From DATKQJ01 sp035534295 (lineage in GTDB: Bacteria; Chloroflexota; Dormibacteria; Dormibacterales; Dormibacteraceae): a DNA stretch of 64,000 nt. Under the pieces are notes generated by a model. It worked only from the letters and a program-made list of their open reading frames with translations, was not told the DNA's origin and ran no database searches. The position numbers were made by a program, and so were the translations under genes. Below, piece by piece: positions 31,675 to 40,602 of the stretch (its first letter is position 1; each line of letters begins with the position of its first letter). The stretch covers positions 1-64,000 of the forward strand of contig DATLSE010000013.1 of the NCBI GenBank assembly GCA_035534295.1. The letters run 5' to 3'.

Positions 31675-32466
31675 TTGGTCAATTCCCGCTCCGCCTGCCG
31701 CCTGGTCGATCTCAGCGTCCCCATGGGCAACTTCGGATTCGAGCCTCGTTCACCCAAGATCACGCGATATGGGCATCGCGAGTACGTCCGCGCGCTGAGC
31801 CAGAACCTGGGCCTCAAGCCGGAGGACTTCCCGGACTCGATGTCCAACGCGATGGACTTCGTCGAAGCCTCGACCCATTCCGGAACCCACGTGGACGCTC
31901 CCCTGCACTACGGACCGATGAGCGAGGGACGGCCCTCCAAGAGCATCGACGAGGTGCCGCTCGAATGGTGCTACGGTCCGGGCGTGGTGCTCGATCTGAC
32001 CCACAAGCAGGCCGGAGATTGGATCCGGGTGCCCGATCTGGAACTAGCTGTGGAAGGCACCGGGCGGGCCCTCGAGCCGGGCGATATCGCTCTCATCCAC
32101 ACCGGCTGTGACGCCGTGCTCGACTCCGTCGAATACCTCAATGCCCACCCCGGTCTCGACGCCGAGTCGGTGTTCTGGCTGCTCGACCGCGGCGTGAGGG
32201 TGATCGGGATCGACGCCTACGGACTCGACCGTCCGTTCAAGAACATGGCCGAGGAGACGCGAGCGGGGATCAAGGGATCGCTCTTCCCGGCCCACGTGGC
32301 CGGGCGCAGCCGAGAGTATCTACAGATCGAAAAGCTCTGCAACCTGTCCGCTCTGCCGCAGCCCACGGGCTTTGACGTCGCCTGCTTCCCGATCAAGATC
32401 GAAGGTGCCACCGGGGGCTGGACGCGAGCCGTCGCCTTCGTGCCCGAAGAGCTCTACGGGAGCTGA
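31675..32466 (+). CDS. Cyclase-family (kynurenine formamidase-like) metal hydrolase
   Basis: 263 residues of the cyclase/KynB/isatin hydrolase family. These hydrolyse amide or lactam-type bonds with Mn or Zn. The metal-binding motif HSGTHVDAPLHYG is at about 64-76, preceded by LVDLSVPMGNFGFEP. The mid-protein IHTGCDAVLD and IGIDAYGLDRPF and the late FPAHVAG carry the remaining ligand region. TTG start nine bases after the CocE stop; a longer frame upstream is only a shadow of the CocE gene. Probably in the same operon as CocE and the importer. Confidence 0.9.
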   Translation: MVNSRSACRLVDLSVPMGNFGFEPRSPKITRYGHREYVRALSQNLGLKPEDFPDSMSNAMDFVEASTHSGTHVDAPLHYGPMSEGRPSKSIDEVPLEWCYGPGVVLDLTHKQAGDWIRVPDLELAVEGTGRALEPGDIALIHTGCDAVLDSVEYLNAHPGLDAESVFWLLDRGVRVIGIDAYGLDRPFKNMAEETRAGIKGSLFPAHVAGRSREYLQIEKLCNLSALPQPTGFDVACFPIKIEGATGGWTRAVAFVPEELYGS

Positions 32467-32488
32467 ATTACAGCACCGGCCTCAGCTC
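32460..32488. terminator. Weak convergent terminator-like inverted repeat
   Basis: GAGCTGA (32460-32466) and TCAGCTC (32482-32488) pair across a 15-base loop. The arms contain the two stop codons of the convergent genes. No T-run follows on either strand, so this is a modest candidate. Confidence 0.25.
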
Positions 32489-33600
32489 GTCAGGTCCTTG
32501 AACTTGCGCGCCTGCGTGACCACCGCCTGCAGCGTGGCCGGGTTATTGGCGGCCTGAATGAACTCGTTGGTGTAGAACTTGGAGGTGTTGGGGAGCGCGC
32601 TCTTGCTCAGGCCCAGGTACTGATAGGCGTAGGCGTCCCAGGCTGTCTTCTCGTTGCACCCGTACTGGGCGCATTTAAGGCCGCTCAGCTCCAGTGTGGG
32701 CAGGTTGCCGGAGAGCTGGGCCACGGTCGAGTCCACGGCCTGCGCGAAAGTCTGGCCCTTGGGCATGGTGGCAGGAAACATGTGGAAGCTGATCTCGACC
32801 GCAGCCTTGGGGTTGGTGAGGAAGAAGACGAGGCTCTTGGTGAACGCGATCAGGTAGCGCTTGACCACGTCGGGGTGGGCTTTGAGGTAGGCGCTGGTGA
32901 CCCAGATCGCGTTGCCCGGGACGATGTCTCCAAGCGGAGTCTGAGGCAGGACGCGGAGCTTAAAGTTGAGCGATCCGTTGATCTCGGTGTACTGGGCGCT
33001 GGGCAGGCTCAGGGCGTCGACCTGGTGATTCTTGAGTTCGGTCGCCGCCTGGCCGATGTCGCCGACGGGAATGAGCTGGTAGCGGGTGGGGTCTCCTCCG
33101 TACTCCTTGATCACCGCCTTGGCGTAGATCACGCCCTCGTCGGCGAGCGTGGTGACGCCGATTCGGATCGGTTTGGAGGCCACGTCCTGAGCTGAGTTAA
33201 GGCTGCTCCCCTGGAGGACGGCGAACTGGTACTGGTCGTGGCGCCTGATCATGAAGGGCGAGATCAGCCCCAGATCGCGACCCTGGGAGGCCGCGGTGAG
33301 GATGGAGCCCGGCGGGGGCACGGCGACCTGGACGTTGCCCGAGCCCAGGCGCTGGATCGCGTCGGGGGGACCGCTGGTGGCCACGATATTGACCGACAGG
33401 CCCTCCTGGCTGTAATAGCCGAGATAGGAGCCGATCCACTCCCAGGCGATGCTGGGCTGTTGCACGGGATTGTTCATGGCCACCTGCAGGGCCACGTTGA
33501 CCGGGCTCGAACTTTTCGCCGGATTTGGGGCGGCGGCTCCGCCGCAGGCGGCGAGGAGCAGGGCGGCCATCGACGCCAGGGCGGGAAGAATCTTGGGCAT
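32482..33600 (-). CDS. ABC transporter substrate-binding lipoprotein, NMT1/SsuA-like
   Basis: 372 residues. The N-terminus is a lipoprotein signal with lipobox LAAC and the lipidated cysteine at C19. The mature part has the NMT1/THI5-like fold pattern: AWEWIGSYLGYYSQEGLSV, the glycine loop SGPPDAIQRLGSGNVQVAV and IRIGVTTLADEGVIYAK. It would capture the ligand for the importer at 28342-29977 but is encoded on the opposite strand from its own promoter. The ligand is not predictable; the family covers sulfonates, nitrate, thiamine precursors and aromatics. A clear AAGGAG precedes the ATG. Confidence 0.92.
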   Translation of the reverse strand: MPKILPALASMAALLLAACGGAAAPNPAKSSSPVNVALQVAMNNPVQQPSIAWEWIGSYLGYYSQEGLSVNIVATSGPPDAIQRLGSGNVQVAVPPPGSILTAASQGRDLGLISPFMIRRHDQYQFAVLQGSSLNSAQDVASKPIRIGVTTLADEGVIYAKAVIKEYGGDPTRYQLIPVGDIGQAATELKNHQVDALSLPSAQYTEINGSLNFKLRVLPQTPLGDIVPGNAIWVTSAYLKAHPDVVKRYLIAFTKSLVFFLTNPKAAVEISFHMFPATMPKGQTFAQAVDSTVAQLSGNLPTLELSGLKCAQYGCNEKTAWDAYAYQYLGLSKSALPNTSKFYTNEFIQAANNPATLQAVVTQARKFKDLTS

Positions 33601-33651
33601 AGTCTCCTTGCTCGTGGGGGCCGCTGCCCCTGGGGTCGCCGCGACCTGGCG

Positions 33652-33680
33652 ATGCTAGCACTGGGTTTTGGGAGTGTCAA
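33652..33680 (-). promoter_or_regulatory. Near-consensus sigma-70 promoter of the substrate-binding protein gene
   Basis: Reading the minus strand: TTGACA (33675-33680), a 17-base spacer, and TAGCAT (33652-33657). Transcription would start near 33645 and give a leader of about 45 bases ending in AAGGAG before the ATG at 33600. This perfect -35 is the best in the window and implies high expression. Confidence 0.75.
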
Positions 33681-33757
33681 CGCGCCCCCTGATCTGGGAT
33701 GCGAAGATGGCGGGATCAAGCCCGGGGGCAGGTCGCAGACGATAAGGAGGCGGGACC

Positions 33758-34966
33758 ATGACGCTGGAGCGGGAGCGGGACAATCAGGGCTGGGTCTACG
33801 ACCTCATGGTCAAGATGACCGGACGGACGCATAACTTCGCTTACGACCACCGCGATCTGCCGCCCGAGGTCAAGAGCCACGCCATGATTCCGCGCGTCAT
33901 GGAACGTCAGGCGCGACCGATTCAGGCTCTGGCCGATGAGGCCGAGGCTCGCGGCGAGCGCGAGACCGCGCTCGCTCTTTACTGCCAGGCGCTCCAGCCC
34001 TATCACCTGGCCCAGCACGCCATCTACCGGGACGACGACCAGGAAAAGGTTTACCTCCACGCGCAGCTGCAGCGCTGCTTTGCCGGTGCCATTCGCAACG
34101 CCGAGTACCAGGTCGAGAAGGTGGAGATCCCCTTCGAGGGAGGCTCGATCGAGGCCTATTTTCATCTCGTTCCGGGCTCGGAGCCAAGGCCCGCGCTGGT
34201 CTACTGCCCGGGCATGGACCAGACCAAGGAGTCCTACCCTCGCCCCCATGACAACCACTTCCTAAAGCGCGGGATGCACGTCCTGTCCATCGACGGCCCG
34301 GGCCAGGGCATGAGCAACATGCGCAAGCTCAGGCTGACCCTTGACAACTACGAGCGGGCGGGCCAGGCGGCCATCGATTGGCTTTGCGCCCGGCCCGAGG
34401 TCGATCCCGCGCGGATCGGCGTGTTCGGCTCCTCCATGGGCTCGCACTGGGCGACCCAGATCGCTGCCACCGACTCTCGGGTTAAGGCGGTCGCTACCTC
34501 GTTCGCCTGTTACACCGGCAAGCACCTGCTCTTCGACGTCGCCTCGCCTCGTTTCAAGCGCATCTTCATGTACATGACCGGCATTCACGATGAGGTGGAG
34601 TTCGACCATTTCGCGGACGCCTACACGCTGGACGAGTACTTCAAGCGCCTCGACCGCAGGGTGCTCATGGTCCACGGCGAGTACGACCCCCTCTCCGACC
34701 TCGACGAGGCGTTGAAGCTCTACGAGCTGATACCCGGCAATAAGGAGTTCTGGATTGTCGAGAACGACTTCCACATGCCCCTGGGCCGGCGCAACTTCGG
34801 CGGTCTGGACATCTATCACTTCCTCGCCGACTGGCTCCGAGCCTCGCTCAACGCTCCCCCTGCTCCCCCCTCGCGGCGCGAGGTGATCGTGGCCGATTCG
34901 AGTTCCCTGGGCCCGTACGGGGCGCAGATGCTGGACCATCGCCTGCCTGGCAGGCTGGGGGTCTAG
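33758..34966 (+). CDS. Alpha/beta hydrolase with N-terminal helical domain (C-C-bond/ester hydrolase-like)
   Basis: 402 residues. Residues 1-125 are a helical domain; the alpha/beta hydrolase core starts near 127 (YQVEKVEIPFEGGSIEAYFHL). PALVYCPGMDQTKE carries the oxyanion region, the nucleophile is S226 in VFGSSMGSHWA, the acid is probably in MVHGEYDPLSD and the histidine in ENDFHMP. This two-domain layout is that of the DUF1100/FrsA-like group, which includes 2,6-dihydroxypseudooxynicotine hydrolase. AAGGAGG lies eight bases before the ATG. Divergent from the binding-protein gene. Confidence 0.85.
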   Translation: MTLERERDNQGWVYDLMVKMTGRTHNFAYDHRDLPPEVKSHAMIPRVMERQARPIQALADEAEARGERETALALYCQALQPYHLAQHAIYRDDDQEKVYLHAQLQRCFAGAIRNAEYQVEKVEIPFEGGSIEAYFHLVPGSEPRPALVYCPGMDQTKESYPRPHDNHFLKRGMHVLSIDGPGQGMSNMRKLRLTLDNYERAGQAAIDWLCARPEVDPARIGVFGSSMGSHWATQIAATDSRVKAVATSFACYTGKHLLFDVASPRFKRIFMYMTGIHDEVEFDHFADAYTLDEYFKRLDRRVLMVHGEYDPLSDLDEALKLYELIPGNKEFWIVENDFHMPLGRRNFGGLDIYHFLADWLRASLNAPPAPPSRREVIVADSSSLGPYGAQMLDHRLPGRLGV

Positions 34967-35249
34967 GCGCCGAGCGGCCCTCTGGCCGCGGATCCTTGGG
35001 CGGCCTGCGACGACTGGGCCTGGAGCTGACTGTGGTCCAGGCCCAGGCCGCACTCCAGGCCGTGCCGACGCGGTCGCACCCGAGCTCAGGGAGTAAGGCT
35101 CGACCGGGCGGCGAGCTGACGGGCGCCCAAACCGGCGTCGACTTGGCCCCAGACCAAGGCCTGGTTTCGGACCGCTCCCGGCTCGGTCAACCCCCGCTCT
35201 CAGCTACGCGGGGGGGCCGGGTGCCCTCACGACCACCGGTTTGGCGTCG
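34967..35249. other. Intergenic region between two convergent genes, with one GC hairpin
   Basis: 283 bases without a supportable gene. CCCCCGC (35191-35197) and GCGGGGG (35208-35214) form a seven-pair hairpin with a ten-base loop and no T-run; it could end transcription from either side. Nothing else is recognisable. Confidence 0.4.
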
Positions 35250-36104
35250 TCACGCCGGGAGGGATGCAACAACCGGCTCCGGTCCGATCGCCTGCCCCAC
35301 CACCCTGCGCACAATTCTGGCCCCGACCACCCGGCGGTAGTCGGCGCCGGCATGGATGTCGCCCCAGGCCTCGATCTCGTCCCTGGCCGCCGCCTCAACC
35401 GCAGCTAGATCGCCCGTCGCGGCGGCTGCCGCGGCGCGGGGCAGCATCTGGGCCATGGGTCCGGCCCCGAACACCACCAGGCGAGGCTCGGCCTGTGGCG
35501 GCAGGAATGCGGCGGCGCCGACCAGAGCGAAGTCACCTGGGCGTCGTGCCACCTCGGCGAAGCCCCAGCGCGCCCCGGCGCTCCATGGGAACTGAACCTC
35601 GGTCACGAGCTCGCCGGGCTCGAGCGCGGACTCCATCGACCCGAGCCCGAACTCGGACATGGCGAGCCGGCGCGACGAGGAGCGGCTGCGGACCTCGAGC
35701 CGGGCCTCCAGGAGCAGAGCCAGGGCGGGCAACTCTGCCGCCGGGTCAAGGTGGGCCAGGCTGCCGCAGACCGTGGCCCGGTTGCGAATCTGAAAGTGGC
35801 CGATATGGGGCAATGCGGCCGCCAACAGGGGATTGGCGCCCTCGAGCCCGGGATCCAGTTCGAGCCGCGACATGGTGCAGCCCGCACCGATGCGGATCGA
35901 ATTCGGTGCCAGCTCCGCCCTCCGCAGCGATTCCAGGCGCGAGATGTCGACCAGAATCGCGGGCGAGGCGAGGCGCATGTTGAGCAGCGGCAGAAGGCTC
36001 TGGCCCCCGGCCAGAGGACGCGCCAGCTCGCCGCCGCGATCGAGTTCGTCGAGCGCCTCTTCGACGCTGGCCGGGCGCACGTATCGGAATGGGGCGGGCT
36101 TCAT
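35250..36104 (-). CDS. Molybdenum hydroxylase FAD-binding (medium) subunit
   Basis: 284-residue CoxM/XdhB-type subunit that passes electrons from the 2Fe-2S subunit to FAD. The FAD-binding motifs are LAGGQSLLPLLNMRL (about 31-45) and NRATVCGSLAHLDPAAELPA (about 107-126). The start FRYVRPASVEEALDEL is standard. The ATG at 36104 overlaps the TGA of the large-subunit gene. Gene order small-large-medium differs from the cox operon order medium-small-large. Confidence 0.92.
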   Translation of the reverse strand: MKPAPFRYVRPASVEEALDELDRGGELARPLAGGQSLLPLLNMRLASPAILVDISRLESLRRAELAPNSIRIGAGCTMSRLELDPGLEGANPLLAAALPHIGHFQIRNRATVCGSLAHLDPAAELPALALLLEARLEVRSRSSSRRLAMSEFGLGSMESALEPGELVTEVQFPWSAGARWGFAEVARRPGDFALVGAAAFLPPQAEPRLVVFGAGPMAQMLPRAAAAAATGDLAAVEAAARDEIEAWGDIHAGADYRRVVGARIVRRVVGQAIGPEPVVASLPA

Positions 36105-38440
36105 GCGTGCTCGGCGCCGACCAGCTGGAACAGCGAGTAGGGGGTGAGGGGAAGGTCTGAAGGCTCAACGCCGAGGGGAGCCAGGGCGTCGGCGACGGCG
36201 TTGGCGATGGCGCCTGGGGCCGCCGCGGCTCCGCTCTCCCCCACGCCTCTAAAGCCCTCCCCCACGCTCGCCGGGGTGGATAAGTGATGGACTTCGATGT
36301 CGCACAAATCGCCCATGGTGGGGAGCAGATACTCCATCAGGCTGGCGTTCAAGAGCTGACCCTCGGGGTCGTAGACCAGCTCCTCCAGGAGTGCCTCACC
36401 GATGCCCTGGACGACCCCGCCCCGGACCTGGCCCTCGATCAGGGCGGGATTGATAGCCACCCCGCAGTCATCGACCGCCACGTAACGCAGAAGACGCACG
36501 CTCCAACTCTCACGGTCAACCTCCACCATCGCCAGGTGAGAGCCATAGGCGAAGGTACCCGCGTTCGGGCTGACAAAGTACGAGGTGGCCTCGAGCGAGG
36601 GTTCTCGCGCGGGGTCGAGGCGGTTTGAGTTGTAGTGCACCGTGGCCGCGAGCTCGGCCAGGGCCAGACTCCGGGCCGGTGCGCCGCGCACCTGAAGGCG
36701 GCCCTGGTCCAGCTCCAGGTCCTCGACCGCCGCCTCCAGCAGATCAGCCCCGTGCTCCAGGATCTTGCGCCGCAGGAGCCGCGTCGCACGCACAATCGCA
36801 GTGCCGCCGACGACGGCGCTCCGGCTCGCCCAGGTGCCCCCACCGTAGGGTACGGCCAGGGTGTCTCCGCTCAGCACGCGCACCTGCCGCACCGGAATGC
36901 CGAGCCCGGCGGCAACGAGCTGGGCGGTGCTGGTCCTAGTCCCCTGGCCCTGGTCGGTGATGCCCACCAGGGCCACCGCCGTGCCGTCCGGTTCGAGCCG
37001 GACGGTGGCTCCATCCTTGGCCGAGATGGGGGCGCCGCCGACGCCATAGAACTGGGCGTTGGGTCCGGTGAGTTCGAGAAAGCTGCACAGACCGATGCCC
37101 ACCAGCCGCCCCGCGCCCCGTGATTCCGCCTGACGTGCGCGGAGTTCGGCATAGGCGGCCACCTCGAGCAGTCGCGTGAGGCAGGCCGGGTAGTCGCCGG
37201 GATCCAGGATGGGGCCCGCGGCCGAGGTGTAGGGCATGTCCTGAGGACGAATCACGTTGGCGAGCCGGATCTGGACTGGATCCATGCCCAACCTGCGCGC
37301 GGCCCGGTCCATGAGCTGCTCGATCACCGCGGTGGCCAGGGGATGGCCCACGGCACGGTACTGCGAGGTCGGGGTCTTGTTCTGAGCCACCACCAGCTGT
37401 TCGCAGGAGTAGGCCGGAATCCGGTACTGCCCCGGCAGCATCCGTGCCACCTGGCCGCTCTCCACGACGCTGCTGCGCGGGTACATCGAGTAGGCGCCCA
37501 CGGGCGCGATGACGCGGGCAGAAAGCCCCTGCACGGTGCCGTCGGAGTTGACTCCAAGCTCGGCCTCGATCACCTCCTCGCGGGCGTGGATGTCGGTCAG
37601 CATGCTCTCCCGGCGATCGGCCACGAACTTGACCGGCCGGCCCAGACGGAGCGCGAACAGGCAGGCGCAGATCTCGTCCTGGTAGACGTGGATCTTGACC
37701 CCGAAGCTGCCCCCGACGTCGTCGGCGATGACCCGAATCCGGCTCTGATCGAGCCCCAGGATGCGTGCCAGAACCGCCTGCATCATGTGCGGGACCTGGC
37801 TCGAGCAGTGCACCGTGAGCTGCCCGGAGCCGGGATCAAAGTCGGCCACCAGCGCTCGGGGCTCGATTGGGACCCCCGTCACCCGACCGAAGTGGAACTC
37901 ACCGCGCACCACGTGGTCGGAGGCGGCCAGCGCCGCCGCAGTGGCGCCGGCATCGCCGTGATGAGCGCGGTACATGATGTTGTCTTCGAGCTCGTCGTCC
38001 ACCAGCGGGGCACCCGGGGCCAGCGCCTGCTCCCAGCTGGCGAGCGCGGTCAAGGGTTCGTATTCCACCGAGACCAGCTCGCAGGCGTCCTCGGCCAGGG
38101 CGCGCGAGGCGGCAACCACCGCAGCTACGGGTTCGCCGGAGAACCGTACCTGACCCAGCGCCAGGGGATATTGGGCAGCGCTCTTCATACCCTGGTAGTG
38201 GCTTAAGACTCCGCGCCAGGGTTCGACCAGCCCCGACGTCTCGGCTCCGGTCAGCAACCCCACCACGCCCGGCGCGGAGCGTGCCGCCTCGGCGTCGAGG
38301 GCGATGATGCGGGCCCGGGGATGGGGGCTACGAACCAGCGCCAGGTGGACGACGCGGTCAGGGTGAAGGTCGTCGACGTAGCGTCCGCGGCCCCGCAGGA
38401 GCCGGGCGTCCTCGATCCTGGTCTGGCGCTCTCCGCTCAC
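36101..38440 (-). CDS. Molybdenum hydroxylase large (molybdopterin-binding) subunit
   Basis: 779 residues of the xanthine dehydrogenase/CoxL family. RIEDARLLRGRGRYVDDL is the usual opening, and DDVGGSFGVKIHVYQDE and GVGESGAAAAPGAIANAV (with the active-site glutamate) are cofactor segments. The active-site loop reads SQYRAVGHP at residues 359-367. This is neither the AYxCSFR loop of form I CO dehydrogenase nor AYRGAGR of most other members. It is therefore unlikely to be a true CO dehydrogenase and more likely hydroxylates an organic compound. GTG start in a GTGA overlap with the small subunit. Confidence 0.92.
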   Translation of the reverse strand: MSGERQTRIEDARLLRGRGRYVDDLHPDRVVHLALVRSPHPRARIIALDAEAARSAPGVVGLLTGAETSGLVEPWRGVLSHYQGMKSAAQYPLALGQVRFSGEPVAAVVAASRALAEDACELVSVEYEPLTALASWEQALAPGAPLVDDELEDNIMYRAHHGDAGATAAALAASDHVVRGEFHFGRVTGVPIEPRALVADFDPGSGQLTVHCSSQVPHMMQAVLARILGLDQSRIRVIADDVGGSFGVKIHVYQDEICACLFALRLGRPVKFVADRRESMLTDIHAREEVIEAELGVNSDGTVQGLSARVIAPVGAYSMYPRSSVVESGQVARMLPGQYRIPAYSCEQLVVAQNKTPTSQYRAVGHPLATAVIEQLMDRAARRLGMDPVQIRLANVIRPQDMPYTSAAGPILDPGDYPACLTRLLEVAAYAELRARQAESRGAGRLVGIGLCSFLELTGPNAQFYGVGGAPISAKDGATVRLEPDGTAVALVGITDQGQGTRTSTAQLVAAGLGIPVRQVRVLSGDTLAVPYGGGTWASRSAVVGGTAIVRATRLLRRKILEHGADLLEAAVEDLELDQGRLQVRGAPARSLALAELAATVHYNSNRLDPAREPSLEATSYFVSPNAGTFAYGSHLAMVEVDRESWSVRLLRYVAVDDCGVAINPALIEGQVRGGVVQGIGEALLEELVYDPEGQLLNASLMEYLLPTMGDLCDIEVHHLSTPASVGEGFRGVGESGAAAAPGAIANAVADALAPLGVEPSDLPLTPYSLFQLVGAEHA

Positions 38441-38892
38441 CGGCGGGCGGCGGAAATCACCGCGTCGACGATGGTGTCATAGCCCGTGCAACGGCAAATG
38501 TTGCCCGAGAGCATGCTCCGGACCTGCTCCCTGGAAGGATCGGGCTGGCGTCGCAGAAGCGCGCTGGCGGAGATCAAGAAGCCGGGCGTGCAGTACCCGC
38601 ACTGCAGGGCGAAATGGTCCTCGAAGGCCTGCTGCAACGGGCTCAGGGTGGCGCCGGTTGCGAGCCCCTCGACCGTGAGCACCTCCAGACCTTCGGCCTG
38701 CACCGCCAGAACCAGGCAGCCCCGCACCGCCTCGCCGTCCAGGAGCACGGTGCAGGCGCCACAAACCCCCTGCTCACAGCCGACGTGACTGCCGGTCAGG
38801 CCCAAGTCCTCGCGCAGGCAGTCGACCAGGGTCCGCCGAGGTTCGACCCGGACCGTGACCGGCTCGGCATTGACGACGAAGCCGATCTCCAC
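38437..38892 (-). CDS. Molybdenum hydroxylase 2Fe-2S (small) subunit
   Basis: 151 residues from the GTG at 38892 (a TTG at 38895 is equally possible). The N-terminal plant-ferredoxin cluster uses C39, C44, C47 and C59 (CEQGVCGACTVLLDGE). The C-terminal cluster uses C98, C101, C133 and C135 (CGYCTPG, NICRCTGY). The frame is open upstream to 38991, but that part overlaps the ligase gene end and the promoter and is not conserved. First gene of the small-large-medium operon. Confidence 0.93.
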   Translation of the reverse strand: MEIGFVVNAEPVTVRVEPRRTLVDCLREDLGLTGSHVGCEQGVCGACTVLLDGEAVRGCLVLAVQAEGLEVLTVEGLATGATLSPLQQAFEDHFALQCGYCTPGFLISASALLRRQPDPSREQVRSMLSGNICRCTGYDTIVDAVISAARR

Positions 38893-38923
38893 CAATGGCG
38901 GGGCTGGACTCAAGATCGTCAAG

Positions 38924-38953
38924 AGGATAGACCTGGGTGACGGTCGGGCACAA
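38924..38953 (-). promoter_or_regulatory. Promoter of the molybdenum hydroxylase operon
   Basis: On the minus strand TTGTGC (38948-38953) and TATCCT (38924-38929) are separated by 18 bases. Transcription would start near 38917, about 22 bases before the small-subunit start, which supports the short form of that gene. Confidence 0.45.
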
Positions 38954-38968
38954 GGCGAACGGCCGGGC

Positions 38969-40579
38969 TCAATTCGATCCCTCCGAGCCACCCCCGAAGA
39001 GCGCCATCGCCTCCTCGCGGAGGCGGTGGCGCGGGATCTTGCCGGAGGCCAGCCGGGGGAAGTCCGCCCCGTCCTTGAACACCACCCGAGATGGCACCTT
39101 GAAGCTGGCGGTCGATGAGCGCACGTAGTCGCGGACCTCGTCCTCGGAGAGCTGGCCCAGACTGGCCACGAAGGCGATCACGACCTCGCCCCGGCGCAGG
39201 TCGGGAATGCCGACCACGCAGGCCTGGACGATCGCGGGGTGGCCCAGCAGCACCTGCTCCAAGTCGGCCGGGGCGACGTTCATACCTCCGGTCTTGATCA
39301 CCTCCTTGAGCCGGGAGTGAAAGTGGAAATATCCCTGCGCATCAAGCCGTCCCAGATCCCCGGTATCCAAAAAGCGGTCCTGGTCCCAGGCCTGCGCGCT
39401 GGCCTCGGGATCCAGGTAGTAGCCATCCGCGGTGTGACCGCGGACGGTGAGCAATCCGAGCTCACCGGCGGGCAGGGGGCGTCGGCTGAGCGGATCGACC
39501 ACGCGCAGCTCGTTACCGGGCAGGGCGCAACCCTCGCTCGTGAGCTTGAGCTCCAGGGCGTCGTCGGGATACCCGACCGCGCAGTGCCCGTAGACCTCGG
39601 TCATGCCGAAGGATTGGGTCGCCAGGTGGACGCCCATGTCCTGGATCAGGATCCGGCGTTCGGCGACCGAGATACCGGCCATGCCCTTCTCCAGCGAGGC
39701 GACCCGGTGCCGGCTGAACGCGGGCGACTCAAACACCGCTCGGATGATGTTGCTGGTGGCGTAGAACACGTTGCAGCCCAGGCGCTCGATGGTGTCCAGA
39801 GCCTCCTCGGCCACAAATCGGGCCTGGGTGACCAGGGTTGCGCCGTGGGTTAGCACGGCGGGCAGGCAGTTCACCGCCCCCAGGGCGTAGAAAAGCGGGG
39901 AGCCGAACCAGACCAGGTCGCCCGCGGCCAGAGCCCTGCGCTCCCCGATCTGAAAGCAGTTCTGGACCGTGCTGCGATGATTCAGCAGCACGCCCTTGGG
40001 GTCCGCCGTGCTGCCCGAGGTGAACAGGATCTGAAAAATCGAGTCGGGCCCGACAGTCCTCTGGCGCGCGTGCACCAGGTCGACTGCGACCTCCCGGCCC
40101 AGATCCAGCAGTTGCTCCCAGCCCCACCCGCCTGCGCGGGCCGGACCCATGAACGCGATCGAGCGCAGGGATCGCACGGCATCGTCGTGGAGCTCGCCCG
40201 GGTCGGAGTGAGTCAGGGAGGGCAGGATCCGGCCCAGGTCCTGCGCGAAGTCGTGCCCGGCGAACGCCGGCTCGGCGAGCAGCAGGACGGGCTCGAGTCG
40301 GGCCAGCGACCAGCCCAGTTCGCGCTCCCGGTACCAGGTGTTGAGGGGCGCGAACACCGCTCCCACCCGGGCACACGCCAGGTAGGCGATGACGAACTCG
40401 GCCCGGTTGCTGCAGAGGATGCAAATCCGATCCTGGGCGCGAACGCCGAGCGCCAGGAACGATCGGGCGAGGGAGATTGACGCCTGCGCCAGCTCGGCGT
40501 AGCTGAGCCTCTCTTCGCCTCCGATGAAGGCGGCGCGGGAACCGTGGACGAGCGCCATCTCGTCGATCAGGTCGCCCAT
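38969..40579 (-). CDS. Acyl-CoA synthetase / AMP-dependent ligase
   Basis: 536-residue ANL-superfamily enzyme that activates a carboxylic acid to its CoA thioester through an acyl-AMP. The P-loop-like motif is LFTSGSTADPKGVLLNH (about 198-214). The A5 region is ATQSFGMTEVYGHC, the adenylate aspartate is in FLDTGDLGRLDAQGYFHF, and the catalytic lysine is in the final ASGKIPRHRLRE. The N-terminus (LIDEMALVHGSRAAFIGGEERLSYAEL split over two helices) is normal. Substrate not predictable. It lies just upstream of the molybdenum hydroxylase operon. Confidence 0.93.
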   Translation of the reverse strand: MGDLIDEMALVHGSRAAFIGGEERLSYAELAQASISLARSFLALGVRAQDRICILCSNRAEFVIAYLACARVGAVFAPLNTWYRERELGWSLARLEPVLLLAEPAFAGHDFAQDLGRILPSLTHSDPGELHDDAVRSLRSIAFMGPARAGGWGWEQLLDLGREVAVDLVHARQRTVGPDSIFQILFTSGSTADPKGVLLNHRSTVQNCFQIGERRALAAGDLVWFGSPLFYALGAVNCLPAVLTHGATLVTQARFVAEEALDTIERLGCNVFYATSNIIRAVFESPAFSRHRVASLEKGMAGISVAERRILIQDMGVHLATQSFGMTEVYGHCAVGYPDDALELKLTSEGCALPGNELRVVDPLSRRPLPAGELGLLTVRGHTADGYYLDPEASAQAWDQDRFLDTGDLGRLDAQGYFHFHSRLKEVIKTGGMNVAPADLEQVLLGHPAIVQACVVGIPDLRRGEVVIAFVASLGQLSEDEVRDYVRSSTASFKVPSRVVFKDGADFPRLASGKIPRHRLREEAMALFGGGSEGSN

Positions 40580-40602
40580 GGTGAGGCTTTGGGGAGCGGT
40601 GC

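Noticed and set aside
35250..38892. Labelling the operon as aerobic CO dehydrogenase coxSLM
   Set aside because: The active-site loop is SQYRAVGHP rather than AYxCSFR, and no cox accessory genes are adjacent.
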